A DNA stretch of 13,184 nt from Candidatus Bipolaricaulota bacterium (GCA_021163465.1 JAGGWU010000014.1:1-13184), one strand, 5' to 3'; shown: positions 5,911-13,022, numbered from the stretch's first letter. The notes: a model not told the origin generated them from the letters alone. Numbers and translations: made by a program.

Positions 5911-7703
5911 CATCGCTCCTTTCTCCCTGGGCGCCTCTCGATGGCCCCGAAGGGGCAGGCGTCGAAGCAGGCCCCGCAGTTTATGCACGCCGAAAGCTCA
6001 ATCCGGTAAGGGGGATTTCCCGGGGTGCCTTGGGCCGCTCCCGTGGGGCATGCCTGGCGACACCGGTCACAGGCCCGGCAGAGCTCGGGGACCACCACGT
6101 AGTGGATGAGGTCCGGGCATACCCCGGCGGGGCACCTCTTGTCGCGGATGTGGGCGAGGAATTCGTCCCGGAAGTAACGCAGGCTCGAAAGCACCGGGTT
6201 GGGGGCGGTCTGACCCAGGCCACAGAGGGACGCGTCCCTTATCATGTGCCCCAGCTCCTCCAGCCTCACCAAATCCTCTTCCGTCCCTTCCCCCCGGGCG
6301 ATGCGCTCCAGGATCCCGAGCATGATCTTGGTCCCTACCCGACACGGGGTGCACTTGCCGCAGGATTCCTCCGAGGTGAATTCCAGGAAGAACTTGGCCA
6401 CGTTCACCATGCAGGCGGATTCGTCCAGCACGATGATCCCCCCGGAGCCCATGATCGCCCCGTGCTCGGTGAGGGCCTCGTAATCCACCGGGAGGTGGAA
6501 GAGCGACTCGGGGAGGCAACCCCCCGAGGGACCGCCGATCTGGACCGCTTTTATCTTCTTCCCGTTCGGCGCCCCACCCCCGATATCGTAAACGAGCTCC
6601 CGGAGGGTGATTCCCATGGGGACCTCCACCAGGCCGGTGTTTTTTACCTGGCCCGCCAGGGCGAAGACCTTGGTGCCCTTGCTCTTTTCGGTGCCGATGG
6701 AGCTGAACCAGTCCGCCCCCCGGACCACGATGTGGCGCACGTTGGCGAAGGTCTCCACGTTGTTTATGAGGGTGGGTTTCCCGAACGGGCCGGACCGGGC
6801 CGGATAGGGAGGTCGGGGCCTAGGCTCGCCTCGCCGCCCCTCGATGGAGGCGATGAGGGCCGTCTCCTCCCCGCACACGAACGCCCCTGCCCCCACCCGG
6901 ATCTCCACGTCGAAGGAGAAATCGGTCTCCAGGATCCCTTCCCCCAGGAGGCCGTAGCGGCGGGCCTGGGAGATGGCGGTCTCCAAGCGCTGCACCGCCA
7001 GGGGGTACTCGGCCCGGACGTAGATGTACCCGTGCTGTGCCCCCACGGCGTAGGCGGCGATGGCCATTCCCTCCAGCACCGCGTGGGGATCACCTTCCAA
7101 GATGGCCCGGTCCATGAACGCCCCGGGATCCCCCTCGTCGGCGTTGCAGATGATGTACTTGGGGGATCCCTCGGCCATGCGCACCAACTCCCACTTGAGC
7201 CCGGTGGGGAAGCCCGCCCCGCCCCGGCCCCGGAGGCCCGAGCGCTTTATCTCCTCGATCACATCCTCGGGGGACATTTCGGTGAGGACCCGGCTCAGGG
7301 CTTCATATCCCCCGACGGCGATGTACTCTTCGATGTCCTCGGGGTCGATGCGGCCACAGTTGGCAAGGACTACTTTGAGCTGCCGGGAGAAGAAGGGGAT
7401 CTCCTTGGACTCGGGGAGCTCCCCGGCCCAGAGGAGCCGCCGCACCGGCCGCCCCTTCAGGAAGTGCTCCCTCACGATCTCCCGGACGTCGGCGGGCTTC
7501 ACCCGGATATAGTAAATTCCCTCTGGGTAAACAAGCATGATGGGACCGAGTTCACATGGCCCCATGCAGCCGGTCTCCACTATCCGGACCTCGCCTGTGA
7601 GGCCTTCCTCCGCCAGGGCCTCGAGCAAGGCGGCCTTGACCTCCCGGGCCCCGGAGGAGAGACACGCCGTTCCGGCACAGAGGAGCACCTCGATCCGGCT
7701 CAT
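5910..7703 (-). CDS. hydB: HydB/HoxF-type flavoprotein subunit with C-terminal ferredoxin domain
   Basis: A 597-residue diaphorase subunit that exchanges electrons with NAD(P)H through FMN. Domains in order: thioredoxin-like [2Fe-2S] domain (C9, C14, C46, C50); NuoF core with FMN motif GRGGAGFPTG (159-168) and GAGAFVCGEE (271-280); N3-type [4Fe-4S] ligands C448, C451, C454, C494; a CPAGVC pair (C524, C529); and a C-terminal 2x[4Fe-4S] ferredoxin domain (C542/545/548/552 and C573/576/579/583). The last domain is typical of HydB/HndC of electron-bifurcating hydrogenases and is absent from plain HoxF. That is the main sequence reason to suspect ferredoxin/NAD bifurcation. Begins at ATG 7703, overlapping the hydL stop as ATGA, with GAGGTGA upstream. 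Cytoplasmic; no signal peptide or membrane segment. Confidence 0.95.
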   Translation of the reverse strand: MSRIEVLLCAGTACLSSGAREVKAALLEALAEEGLTGEVRIVETGCMGPCELGPIMLVYPEGIYYIRVKPADVREIVREHFLKGRPVRRLLWAGELPESKEIPFFSRQLKVVLANCGRIDPEDIEEYIAVGGYEALSRVLTEMSPEDVIEEIKRSGLRGRGGAGFPTGLKWELVRMAEGSPKYIICNADEGDPGAFMDRAILEGDPHAVLEGMAIAAYAVGAQHGYIYVRAEYPLAVQRLETAISQARRYGLLGEGILETDFSFDVEIRVGAGAFVCGEETALIASIEGRRGEPRPRPPYPARSGPFGKPTLINNVETFANVRHIVVRGADWFSSIGTEKSKGTKVFALAGQVKNTGLVEVPMGITLRELVYDIGGGAPNGKKIKAVQIGGPSGGCLPESLFHLPVDYEALTEHGAIMGSGGIIVLDESACMVNVAKFFLEFTSEESCGKCTPCRVGTKIMLGILERIARGEGTEEDLVRLEELGHMIRDASLCGLGQTAPNPVLSSLRYFRDEFLAHIRDKRCPAGVCPDLIHYVVVPELCRACDRCRQACPTGAAQGTPGNPPYRIELSACINCGACFDACPFGAIERRPGRKER

Positions 7704-9121
7704 GGACGTTTCACCTCATCAAGCAGTGACCCGTCCGCGGCGCAAAGCTTCACCGTAAGGGGCATCCGCCCCGCGGCGTGTACGGAACAGGAAAGACAGG
7801 GATCGTACGCCCGGATCCCCCCTTCCAGGCGGTTGAGGAGGCCCTCGGTGAGATTCTTTCCCTCCAGGTAGTGGGCCGCGATCTGCTGGACGGTTTTGTT
7901 CATGGCCAGGTTGTTGTGGCCGGTGGAAACGATGAGGTTGAGCCACTTAACGAGGCCGTTCTCGTCCACCTTGTAGTGGTGGAACAGGGTCCCCCGGGGT
8001 GCCTCGTGCACCCCCACCCCTTCCAGCTCGTTCACCCCCGCCTGGGCCCGGACCCGGGGGGAGAGGAGCTCGGGATCCTCCATGAACGCCTCGATCCGCT
8101 CCAGCGACGCCAGGATCTCGATCAGGCGGGCGTAGTGGTAGAGGAAGGAGGAAGTGGCGGCCTTGCCCCCGGAGAGGGAGCGGAAGTGTTCCAGGGCCTC
8201 ATCGGCCAAGGGGGTCCCCATGCGATCGCAGGTATTCAACCGCGCCAGTGGGCCCACGCGGTAGATCCCCTCCGGGTAGCCGTACTCCTTGAAGTAGGGG
8301 AACTTGAGGAAGCTCCAGGGCTCCACTGCCTCGGCGATGTACTCGTAGTACTTCGCTGGATCGAGCCCATCGGCCACTACCTTCCTTTCGGAATCCACGA
8401 ACCTGATCCGCCCGGCGTAGTGCTCCCAGGTCCCGTCGGCGGCCACCAGGGACATGAAGAGGCTGGGGAAGTTCCCGAAGGTCTCGAGCTCCTCCTCCCA
8501 GCGGGGGAGGTTCTCCTGGAAGAGGGAGATGGCGTCCTGGACGATGCGTTTGGCCTTGGGAAGGTCCCTTTTTATTTGGTTCCGGCGTTCCTCATCCAGG
8601 GGGCGCTCCACCCCTCCGGGCACCGCCCACGCGGGGTGTATCCGCCGGCCCCCGAGCAACTCGATGACCCTTTGCCCGTAGGCCCGGAGCTCGATCCCGT
8701 CCCGGGCGAGGGAGGGGTATTTCTCCATGAGGCCGAAGACATTCCGCACCGCGGGATCCGCGTCCCAGCCCATGAGGAGATCGGGACTCGAGAGATGGAA
8801 AAAGGAAAGGGCGTGGGACTGCACGATCTGTCCCAGGTTCATGAGGCGGCGGAGCTTGTGGGCTGCGTCGGGGACCTTCACCGCCAGGATGGCATCCCCC
8901 GCCTTGGCGGAACAGAGGAGGTGCGACACCGGACAGATCCCGCAGATCCGGGCGGTGATCCCGGGCATCTCCCAGAAGCTCCGTCCCCGGCAGAACCGTT
9001 CGAAGCCCCGCACCTCGGTCACGTGGAACCTCGCTTCGGCCACCTTTCCGTCATCATCAAGCTTGATCGTGATAAGGCCGTGGCCTTCGATCCTCGTTAC
9101 GGGAATCTTGACCTTCTGCAT
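7700..9121 (-). CDS. hydL: [NiFe] hydrogenase large (catalytic) subunit, HoxH/HydL type
   Basis: The 473-residue catalytic subunit that holds the Ni-Fe(CN)2CO site and interconverts H2 with protons and electrons. The active-site ligands are visible: RICGICPVSH with C60 and C63 near the N-terminus, and DPCLSCSVH with C442 and C445 near the C-terminus. After H448 there is a 25-residue tail beginning AAGRMPLTV, the extension that a maturation protease removes after nickel insertion. No such protease gene is in the window. The motifs place it in group 3 (cytoplasmic, NAD(P)-linked, HoxH-like). The start is ATG 9121, beginning QKVKIPVTRIEGHG as in the family, with AGGGGG upstream; the open frame extends further upstream but that part is hydS read out of frame. 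Lies 13 bases after hydS. Confidence 0.96.
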   Translation of the reverse strand: MQKVKIPVTRIEGHGLITIKLDDDGKVAEARFHVTEVRGFERFCRGRSFWEMPGITARICGICPVSHLLCSAKAGDAILAVKVPDAAHKLRRLMNLGQIVQSHALSFFHLSSPDLLMGWDADPAVRNVFGLMEKYPSLARDGIELRAYGQRVIELLGGRRIHPAWAVPGGVERPLDEERRNQIKRDLPKAKRIVQDAISLFQENLPRWEEELETFGNFPSLFMSLVAADGTWEHYAGRIRFVDSERKVVADGLDPAKYYEYIAEAVEPWSFLKFPYFKEYGYPEGIYRVGPLARLNTCDRMGTPLADEALEHFRSLSGGKAATSSFLYHYARLIEILASLERIEAFMEDPELLSPRVRAQAGVNELEGVGVHEAPRGTLFHHYKVDENGLVKWLNLIVSTGHNNLAMNKTVQQIAAHYLEGKNLTEGLLNRLEGGIRAYDPCLSCSVHAAGRMPLTVKLCAADGSLLDEVKRP

Positions 9122-9134
9122 TCCGTCCCCCTCT

Positions 9135-9662
9135 TCAGCCGAACCGGATCTCCTCGCCCTCGAGGCGCGGCTTCCCCTCTTTAAGAAGTGTGGAAAGGAA
9201 CTTCCAAATGCGATCGGAATCCGGTGGGCATCCAGGGATGTAGTAATCCACTCGCACGTACGCGTGCAGGGGAAGGGCCTGGGGAAGCAACGCCGGGACC
9301 TCGCCTTCCTCCATTCCCGGCGGGTTCCCATCCCCGTAAACCTCCCGGAGCACCTCGTCCCGGGGGATGGGGTTCCGCATGGAGGGGATGTTCCCGGTAG
9401 TAGCGCAGTCGCCGAAAGCGACCAGGATCTTGCACTTCCGCCGCATCTCCCGCAGAAGCTCCAGCTGCTCGGTGGTGTTGACGCTACCCTCAATGAGGGC
9501 CACATCGATCCCTTCCGGGATCTCCTTTATGTCCACTAGCGGGGAGTAGACGATCTCCAACGCTTCTTTGAGCTCCAGTAGACGCTCGTCCAAGTCCAGA
9601 AAGGACATGTGACATCCCGAGCACCCCGAGAACCACATGGTGGCCACACGCACCTTAGACAC
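9135..9662 (-). CDS. hydS: [NiFe] hydrogenase small subunit, HoxY/HydS type
   Basis: A 175-residue small subunit that carries the proximal [4Fe-4S] cluster and passes electrons between HydL and HydA. The four ligands are C14 and C17 (CSGCHMS), C86 (FGDC) and C145 (PGCPP). There is no Tat signal and none of the extra medial and distal cluster domains found in membrane-bound or periplasmic small subunits, so it is a cytoplasmic group 3 type of normal HoxY length. Starts at GTG 9662, preceded by AAAGGAGG, and overlaps the hydA stop by 8 bases. An ATG at codon 9 is also possible but would leave the Shine-Dalgarno too far away. Confidence 0.95.
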   Translation of the reverse strand: MSKVRVATMWFSGCSGCHMSFLDLDERLLELKEALEIVYSPLVDIKEIPEGIDVALIEGSVNTTEQLELLREMRRKCKILVAFGDCATTGNIPSMRNPIPRDEVLREVYGDGNPPGMEEGEVPALLPQALPLHAYVRVDYYIPGCPPDSDRIWKFLSTLLKEGKPRLEGEEIRFG

Positions 9663-10356
9663 GGGGCCTCCTTTCCGTGACCTCGAGGATCACCTCCGGA
9701 CGCTTCGTCTGGGCCGCCGTCCCCACTCCCTTCTCGAATAAGGCCCCGGTGGGGCAAGCCTGGACGCACTTCCCGCAAGAGGTGCAGGTCTCCGAATCCC
9801 CCCACGGTCCACCGAGGTCCGGGGCCACCTGGATCTGGATCCCCCGGCCCTGGAAACCCCAGGTGAACGCCCCCTCCACCTCGGAGCAGGCCCGCACACA
9901 CCTACCGCAGAGGACACAGCGGTTGTGGTCGATTCCGTAGTCCTCATGGGAGAGGTCCATGGCCAACCCCGGATACCGGTAAGGGAGGGTGACGTGGTCC
10001 ATCCCCAGCTCCACCGCCAGGTCCTGGAGCTCGCAGTGGCCGCTTGAGACACAGAAGGCGCAGATGTGGTTCCGCTCCACGAAGAGCATCTCCAATACCA
10101 GGCGGCGAATGCGGTTTATCCTCTCGTTGTGGGTGACCACGTCCATCCCTTCCTCCACCTGGGTGGCACAGGCGGGGACGAGCTTCCCGCCCCAGTTCCT
10201 GACCTCCACCAGGCAAAGCCGACAGGATCCGCGCGGGGAAAGCCCCTCTAGGTAACACAGGGTGGGGATCCGGACGCCGTGCTCCCTCGCCACCTCGAGG
10301 ATGGTCTGACCTTCCTGCGCCCGTACCTCGCGTCCGTTCAGCTTTAAGGTGATCAT
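9655..10356 (-). CDS. hydA: HydA/HoxU-type Fe-S electron-transfer subunit
   Basis: A 233-residue NuoG-N-terminal-like subunit that wires the hydrogenase small subunit to the flavin subunits. Cluster sites in order: plant-type [2Fe-2S] with C34, C45, C48, C63; a His/Cys site at 97-108 (H97, C99, C102, C108; the exact His ligand is uncertain) for a [4Fe-4S] cluster; and two [4Fe-4S] clusters in a ferredoxin-like end, C147/150/153/157 and C191/194/197/201. It lacks the H-cluster domain that follows these in [FeFe] HydA, so catalysis lies with the next two genes (hydS, hydL). Length equals HoxU. ATG 10356 overlaps the previous stop as ATGA, with GAGGTGG upstream. Confidence 0.95.
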   Translation of the reverse strand: MITLKLNGREVRAQEGQTILEVAREHGVRIPTLCYLEGLSPRGSCRLCLVEVRNWGGKLVPACATQVEEGMDVVTHNERINRIRRLVLEMLFVERNHICAFCVSSGHCELQDLAVELGMDHVTLPYRYPGLAMDLSHEDYGIDHNRCVLCGRCVRACSEVEGAFTWGFQGRGIQIQVAPDLGGPWGDSETCTSCGKCVQACPTGALFEKGVGTAAQTKRPEVILEVTERRPRV

Positions 10357-10721
10357 CCCACCACCTCGCGCACCTCGATGATCCGGTCCTGGATGGGATG
10401 GCCGTTCACCACGTGCTCCACCACGATCCTGCGGGCGAGGGCCTCGTCCACCTCGCCGTAGACGGTTATCCGGTCTCCCTCATGGACCTCCACCACGGGC
10501 TCCTTGGCCGCGAGTCCCCGCTCGCCGGTTTGGGTCACGGCCACATCGGTGAGGTTACGGCGGGATACCTCCTCCAGGAGCGCCTTTAGGACCTCACGGG
10601 CCCCCGCAGCGATCCCGGAGGTGCCCATACCCACCACGATCCGCACCCGGACGTCACCCGAGCGGAGCCCGAGCCGTGCTTTGGCCTTCTCGCGGATCTC
10701 CTTCAGTTCCTCAGGTCTCAT
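10353..10721 (-). CDS. HndB-like thioredoxin-fold protein lacking all cluster cysteines
   Basis: A 122-residue protein of the HndB / (2Fe-2S) ferredoxin-domain family that accompanies NADP-reducing hydrogenases. Family landmarks are clear: RIVVGMGTSGIAAGAREVL (28-46), VTQTGERGLAAKEPVVEV (62-79) and a C-terminal RRIVVEHVVNGHPIQD (98-112). The protein contains no cysteine at all. Compared with the C-x4-C and C-x3-C ligands of the equivalent HydB domain, the four positions are V30, S35, E67 and A71, so no [2Fe-2S] cluster is possible. A structural or regulatory role in the complex is more likely than electron transfer. A cysteine-free subgroup may already exist in the databases. ATG 10721 overlaps the previous stop (ATGA) with GGAGG upstream. 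Confidence 0.88.
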   Translation of the reverse strand: MRPEELKEIREKAKARLGLRSGDVRVRIVVGMGTSGIAAGAREVLKALLEEVSRRNLTDVAVTQTGERGLAAKEPVVEVHEGDRITVYGEVDEALARRIVVEHVVNGHPIQDRIIEVREVVG

Positions 10722-11269
10722 GCGCCCTCCTTAAGCCCTACGCGATCCATCGCCTCCCTGACCATCCGCATAAGGGGCCCCATCGCCTCCGGGGTCAGGC
10801 AAGATATCCCCAGTTCCTCCTTTAACCTTTCGGTGTCGAGCTCGATCCGTTCACCATTGCCCTCCAACACGATGCGGAACTCCACTCCCGGGGAAGTGAG
10901 GATAATGGGAACCACCGTTTCGGCCAAATCGCCCAGCGGGGGACGGTCGGGGTGGTGCCAGGGGATCTCCGCCCTCACCCGTGTGCCTCCCCCGGGGCGG
11001 GTGGAGACCTCCAACGTCCCCCCGAGTTCCTCAACCGTTTGCAAAAACAACGGAAGCCCAAGGCCGATCCGCTTCCCATGTCGCTTGGTGGTGAAGAAGG
11101 GGTCCGCCGCCTTCCGGAGGAGATCGCCGTCCATCCCCGAGCCGTCGTCATTGACCTCGAGCCTCAGGGTTCCTCGCAAAAGCGAGAGCCTAAGCTCCAC
11201 GTGCTTCGCCCCGGCCCGGAAGGAGTTCTCCAGGAGGTCGGCAATGTGCATGGAAAGATCTTCCACCAC
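10718..11269 (-). CDS. Histidine-kinase-type ATPase (HATPase_c) of hydrogenase operons
   Basis: A 183-residue GHKL/HATPase_c protein without a dimerisation/phospho-His domain, membrane segment or sensor domain. ATP-site boxes: N-box DLLENSF (11-17, N15), G1 box DDGSGMD (41-47), F-box DPFFTTK (56-62), and G2 box GKRIGLGLPL (65-74). Residues from about 105 form a C-terminal extension I do not recognise. Orthologues with the same start (EDLSMHIADLLENS) sit between the NuoE and HndB genes of many clostridial [FeFe] hydrogenase operons; their function is not established. I choose GTG 11269, which overlaps the hydC TAG stop by one base and follows GGGAGGGGG; the next codon is also GTG. The open frame further upstream is hydC out of frame. 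Confidence 0.85.
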   Translation of the reverse strand: MVEDLSMHIADLLENSFRAGAKHVELRLSLLRGTLRLEVNDDGSGMDGDLLRKAADPFFTTKRHGKRIGLGLPLFLQTVEELGGTLEVSTRPGGGTRVRAEIPWHHPDRPPLGDLAETVVPIILTSPGVEFRIVLEGNGERIELDTERLKEELGISCLTPEAMGPLMRMVREAMDRVGLKEGA

Positions 11270-11739
11270 TAAGCCCCCTCCCGGTAGCGGGCGATGAGCC
11301 GCCGAACGCGGTTGGGATCCAGTTTCCCGTGGACCTCCCCGTCGATCATGATCACCGGGGCGAGGCCGCAGGCCCCCAAGCACCGCACCGGCTGGATATC
11401 GAAGAGGCCGTCGGGAGAGGTGCCCCCCAGGCGGGCCCCCGTCTCCTCCTGGATGGCCCGGAGCACCCGCTCCGCGCCCCGCACATGGCACGCGGTCCCC
11501 AGGCACACCTTGATGGAGTGCTTCCCCGGGGGACTGGTGCGGAAGAGGTGGTAGAAGCTCACCACCTCGTTGACCCGGGAGGGAGGGACCCGCATGAGTT
11601 CGGCGATCCTTTTCAGAGATTCCTTGGGAATATATCCGAGTTCCTCCTGGACTCGATGGAGTGCTTGGATAAGCTCAGTGGGTCTCCCCACGTAGGGGGA
11701 CAGAAGTTCCTCCACCTTGGCCACGATCTCTTCTGCCAC
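11269..11739 (-). CDS. hydC: HydC/NuoE-type [2Fe-2S] subunit of the hydrogenase
   Basis: A 156-residue NuoE-family protein: helical N-terminal part, then a thioredoxin-like [2Fe-2S] domain with ligands C79 and C84 (CLGTAC) and C120 and C124 (CLGAC). It partners with HydB, next to whose FMN this cluster sits in known HydABC complexes. By position (first structural gene after the DRTGG/ATPase set, before the HATPase and HndB genes) it is the HydC equivalent, whereas the second NuoE at 5449-5910 is the extra copy. GTG 11739 is preceded by AAGGGGGTGA and lies 24 bases after the DRTGG-2 stop. Confidence 0.94.
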   Translation of the reverse strand: MAEEIVAKVEELLSPYVGRPTELIQALHRVQEELGYIPKESLKRIAELMRVPPSRVNEVVSFYHLFRTSPPGKHSIKVCLGTACHVRGAERVLRAIQEETGARLGGTSPDGLFDIQPVRCLGACGLAPVIMIDGEVHGKLDPNRVRRLIARYREGA

Positions 11740-11763
11740 GTCACCCCCTTTCCGCTTATCGCC

Positions 11764-12111
11764 TCAGCGGTTCCGTGGACCACGCGAAAGCAGGGTATAA
11801 AGCCTCCCTGCGAGCTCGAACATCCCGGCCCCGGAGCGCAGGAGGTTCACCCCTTCTTCCTCAGCGCGGGCCGCCACCTCGGGTTCCGGTTCGGGCCCCC
11901 GGGCGAGGATCACCATGGAAAGTTCCTTGAGCTTCGCCACCGCCACCACGTTCAGGTGGCGCTGGTAGGTGATCCAGGCCTCCCCCGGGGAGGCCTCGGC
12001 CATGGCCCGGGAGAGGAGGTCGGAGCAAAAACCGCCCTCCACCTCCGCCTCGGGGTGGGGGAAAGCCACGGCCTCAAGCCCTAGTGCCCGCGCCACTTCC
12101 CTTGCGTTCAT
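11764..12111 (-). CDS. DRTGG-domain protein 2 (hydrogenase-associated)
   Basis: A 115-residue single-domain protein of the DRTGG type, with the family pattern GFCSDLLSRAMAEASPGEAW (27-46), then RHLNVVAVAKLKELSMVILA (51-70) and a C-terminal GMFELAGRLYTLL (96-108). DRTGG domains are found in regulators, sometimes beside CBS or kinase domains, and their ligand is not defined. In Firmicutes two such small proteins flank an RsbW-like ATPase at the head of HydABC hydrogenase operons, exactly as here. ATG 12111 has GGAGGAGCAGGG upstream and lies inside the end of the preceding ATPase gene (38-base overlap). A longer frame to 12228 is mostly that ATPase out of frame. Confidence 0.82.
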   Translation of the reverse strand: MNAREVARALGLEAVAFPHPEAEVEGGFCSDLLSRAMAEASPGEAWITYQRHLNVVAVAKLKELSMVILARGPEPEPEVAARAEEEGVNLLRSGAGMFELAGRLYTLLSRGPRNR

Positions 12112-12565
12112 CCCTGCTCCTCCACACGGTGGCCCGGATGGCGGTGCCTTTGCCGGGACGGGAGCGGAGAACGAAGACATCCGCGTTCTTCTCCATGTTG
12201 GGGATTCCCATCCCCGCCCCGAACCCAAGCTCCCGCGCCCAATCCGGGGCGGTGGAATACCCCGGCCGGCGCACGAGCTCCAGGTCCTCTATCCCCGGGC
12301 CGCTGTCGGAGAAGAAGAGTTCCACCCGGTCTTCCCACACCATAAGGGTTATCCTTCCCCCCTTGGTGAAGATGGCGATGTTCGTTTCTCCTTCAAAACA
12401 GATGATGCTCACCCGGCGCACCACCTCGGGCTCCACCCCGAGTCCCCGGAGGATCCGTCGCACCTGGGTGGAAACCGCCCCCACATCGGCGATGGCTCCG
12501 GCGGGAACATAAAAGGTTCGCCGGTAAAGGAGCCGACCGCGCTTAGCCGGCGTACTCGGAGACAC
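12074..12565 (-). CDS. RsbW-like anti-sigma-factor-type ATPase (hydrogenase-associated)
   Basis: A GHKL ATPase of the RsbW/SpoIIAB anti-sigma-factor type, 163 residues from GTG 12565. N-box FEGETNIAIF (58-66, N62), G1 box SDSGPGIED (86-94), and a G2 box GFGAGMGIPNM (114-124). Proteins of this type phosphorylate or sequester partner proteins; the partner here is unknown, and no sigma factor or STAS antagonist is in the window. The flanking DRTGG proteins are the natural candidates for partners. The start is uncertain: the frame is open to ATG 12667, but that part overlaps DRTGG-1 and looks like shadow sequence. Conserved sequence seems to begin at RRTFYVPAG (about residue 15). The Shine-Dalgarno before GTG 12565 is weak. 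Confidence 0.82.
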   Translation of the reverse strand: MSPSTPAKRGRLLYRRTFYVPAGAIADVGAVSTQVRRILRGLGVEPEVVRRVSIICFEGETNIAIFTKGGRITLMVWEDRVELFFSDSGPGIEDLELVRRPGYSTAPDWARELGFGAGMGIPNMEKNADVFVLRSRPGKGTAIRATVWRSRDERKGSGAGTRA

Positions 12566-12914
12566 GACGGAACCTGGTGGGGCGAAGTCCCCGGGAGTAA
12601 AGCAGTCCACATGTCTCGAACATCCCCTTTTGGGTAGCAAGAAGGGGGATCCCCGCCTCGTCTGCATATGCGATCACGGGGTCCTGCGGGCATTTTCCCC
12701 GGACAATGAGGACCGCGGCGGCGTTCATCACCTCCGCCACCCGCACCGCCTGAGGCGTGACCATCCCCGTGATGAGGAGGAAGTTCTCCTCTACCACGGA
12801 AAGGACATCGGAGAGGAGGTCCGCACCACAACCCTTGTCCACTTCTCTGTCCAGAAGTTCCTTTCCGGTGAGGACCTCGGCTTGGGTGAGCTCCGCTACT
12901 TCGCATAACCTCAT
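12543..12914 (-). CDS. DRTGG-domain protein 1 (hydrogenase-associated), first gene of the operon
   Basis: A 123-residue DRTGG-type protein resembling DRTGG-2 in layout but not closely in sequence: CGADLLSDVLSVVEENFLL (29-47), then TPQAVRVAEVMNAAAVLIVR (53-72), and GMFETCGLLYSRGL (97-110). It belongs to the variant with a conserved GMFxxCGLLYxxG end that heads clostridial hydrogenase operons. There is no membrane segment and no catalytic motif; probably a ligand- or partner-binding regulator. ATG 12914 follows a GGTGAA Shine-Dalgarno-like sequence and a plausible promoter about 23 bases upstream. It overlaps the next gene by about 23 bases if that starts at GTG 12565. Confidence 0.82.
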   Translation of the reverse strand: MRLCEVAELTQAEVLTGKELLDREVDKGCGADLLSDVLSVVEENFLLITGMVTPQAVRVAEVMNAAAVLIVRGKCPQDPVIAYADEAGIPLLATQKGMFETCGLLYSRGLRPTRFRRVSEYAG

Positions 12915-12936
12915 CGTTCACCACGCCCAAAAGAAA

Positions 12937-12965
12937 ATTTTAGCGGTTTCAACCGTAGTGGAAAA
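12937..12965 (-). promoter_or_regulatory. Possible promoter of the hydrogenase operon
   Basis: TAAAAT (12942-12937) is a good -10 box 22 bases before the first ATG. The matching -35 (TTTTCC, 12965-12960, 17-base spacing) is poor, suggesting an activator or a non-standard sigma factor. A short dyad, CGGTT-TC-AACCG (12944-12955), lies in the spacer and could be a repressor site. Confidence 0.4.
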
Positions 12966-12976
12966 ACGAGTATCGG

Positions 12977-12990
12977 ATGACCTCCGTCAT
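12977..12990. promoter_or_regulatory. Dyad ATGAC-CTCC-GTCAT upstream of the operon promoter
   Basis: Two perfect 5-base arms separated by four bases lie 12-25 bases upstream of the weak -35 box, where an activator would bind. It does not match the Rex or FNR consensus as I know them. Regulator unknown. Confidence 0.3.
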
Positions 12991-12993
12991 GGG

Positions 12994-13022
12994 AAGACAT
13001 GCCCGGGGCAGCATCCCGGGCA
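12994..13022 (-). terminator. GC hairpin ending the upstream gene
   Basis: TGCCCGGG (minus strand, 13022-13015) pairs perfectly with CCCGGGCA (13007-13000) across a 7-base loop. The following TGTCTT is only weakly T-rich. It lies 22 bases after the stop of the partial gene to the right and probably terminates its transcript before the hydrogenase promoter. Confidence 0.5.

Noticed and set aside
6030..7871. 613-codon plus-strand open frame opposite hydB
   Set aside because: GC-rich antisense shadow, rich in Pro, Gly, His and Asp, with no recognisable domain; the minus strand encodes HydB with all cluster ligands.
9122..9505. N-terminal extension of HydL
   Set aside because: It overlaps hydS in another frame; homologous large subunits start close to the KVKIPVTRIEGHG motif at ATG 9121.
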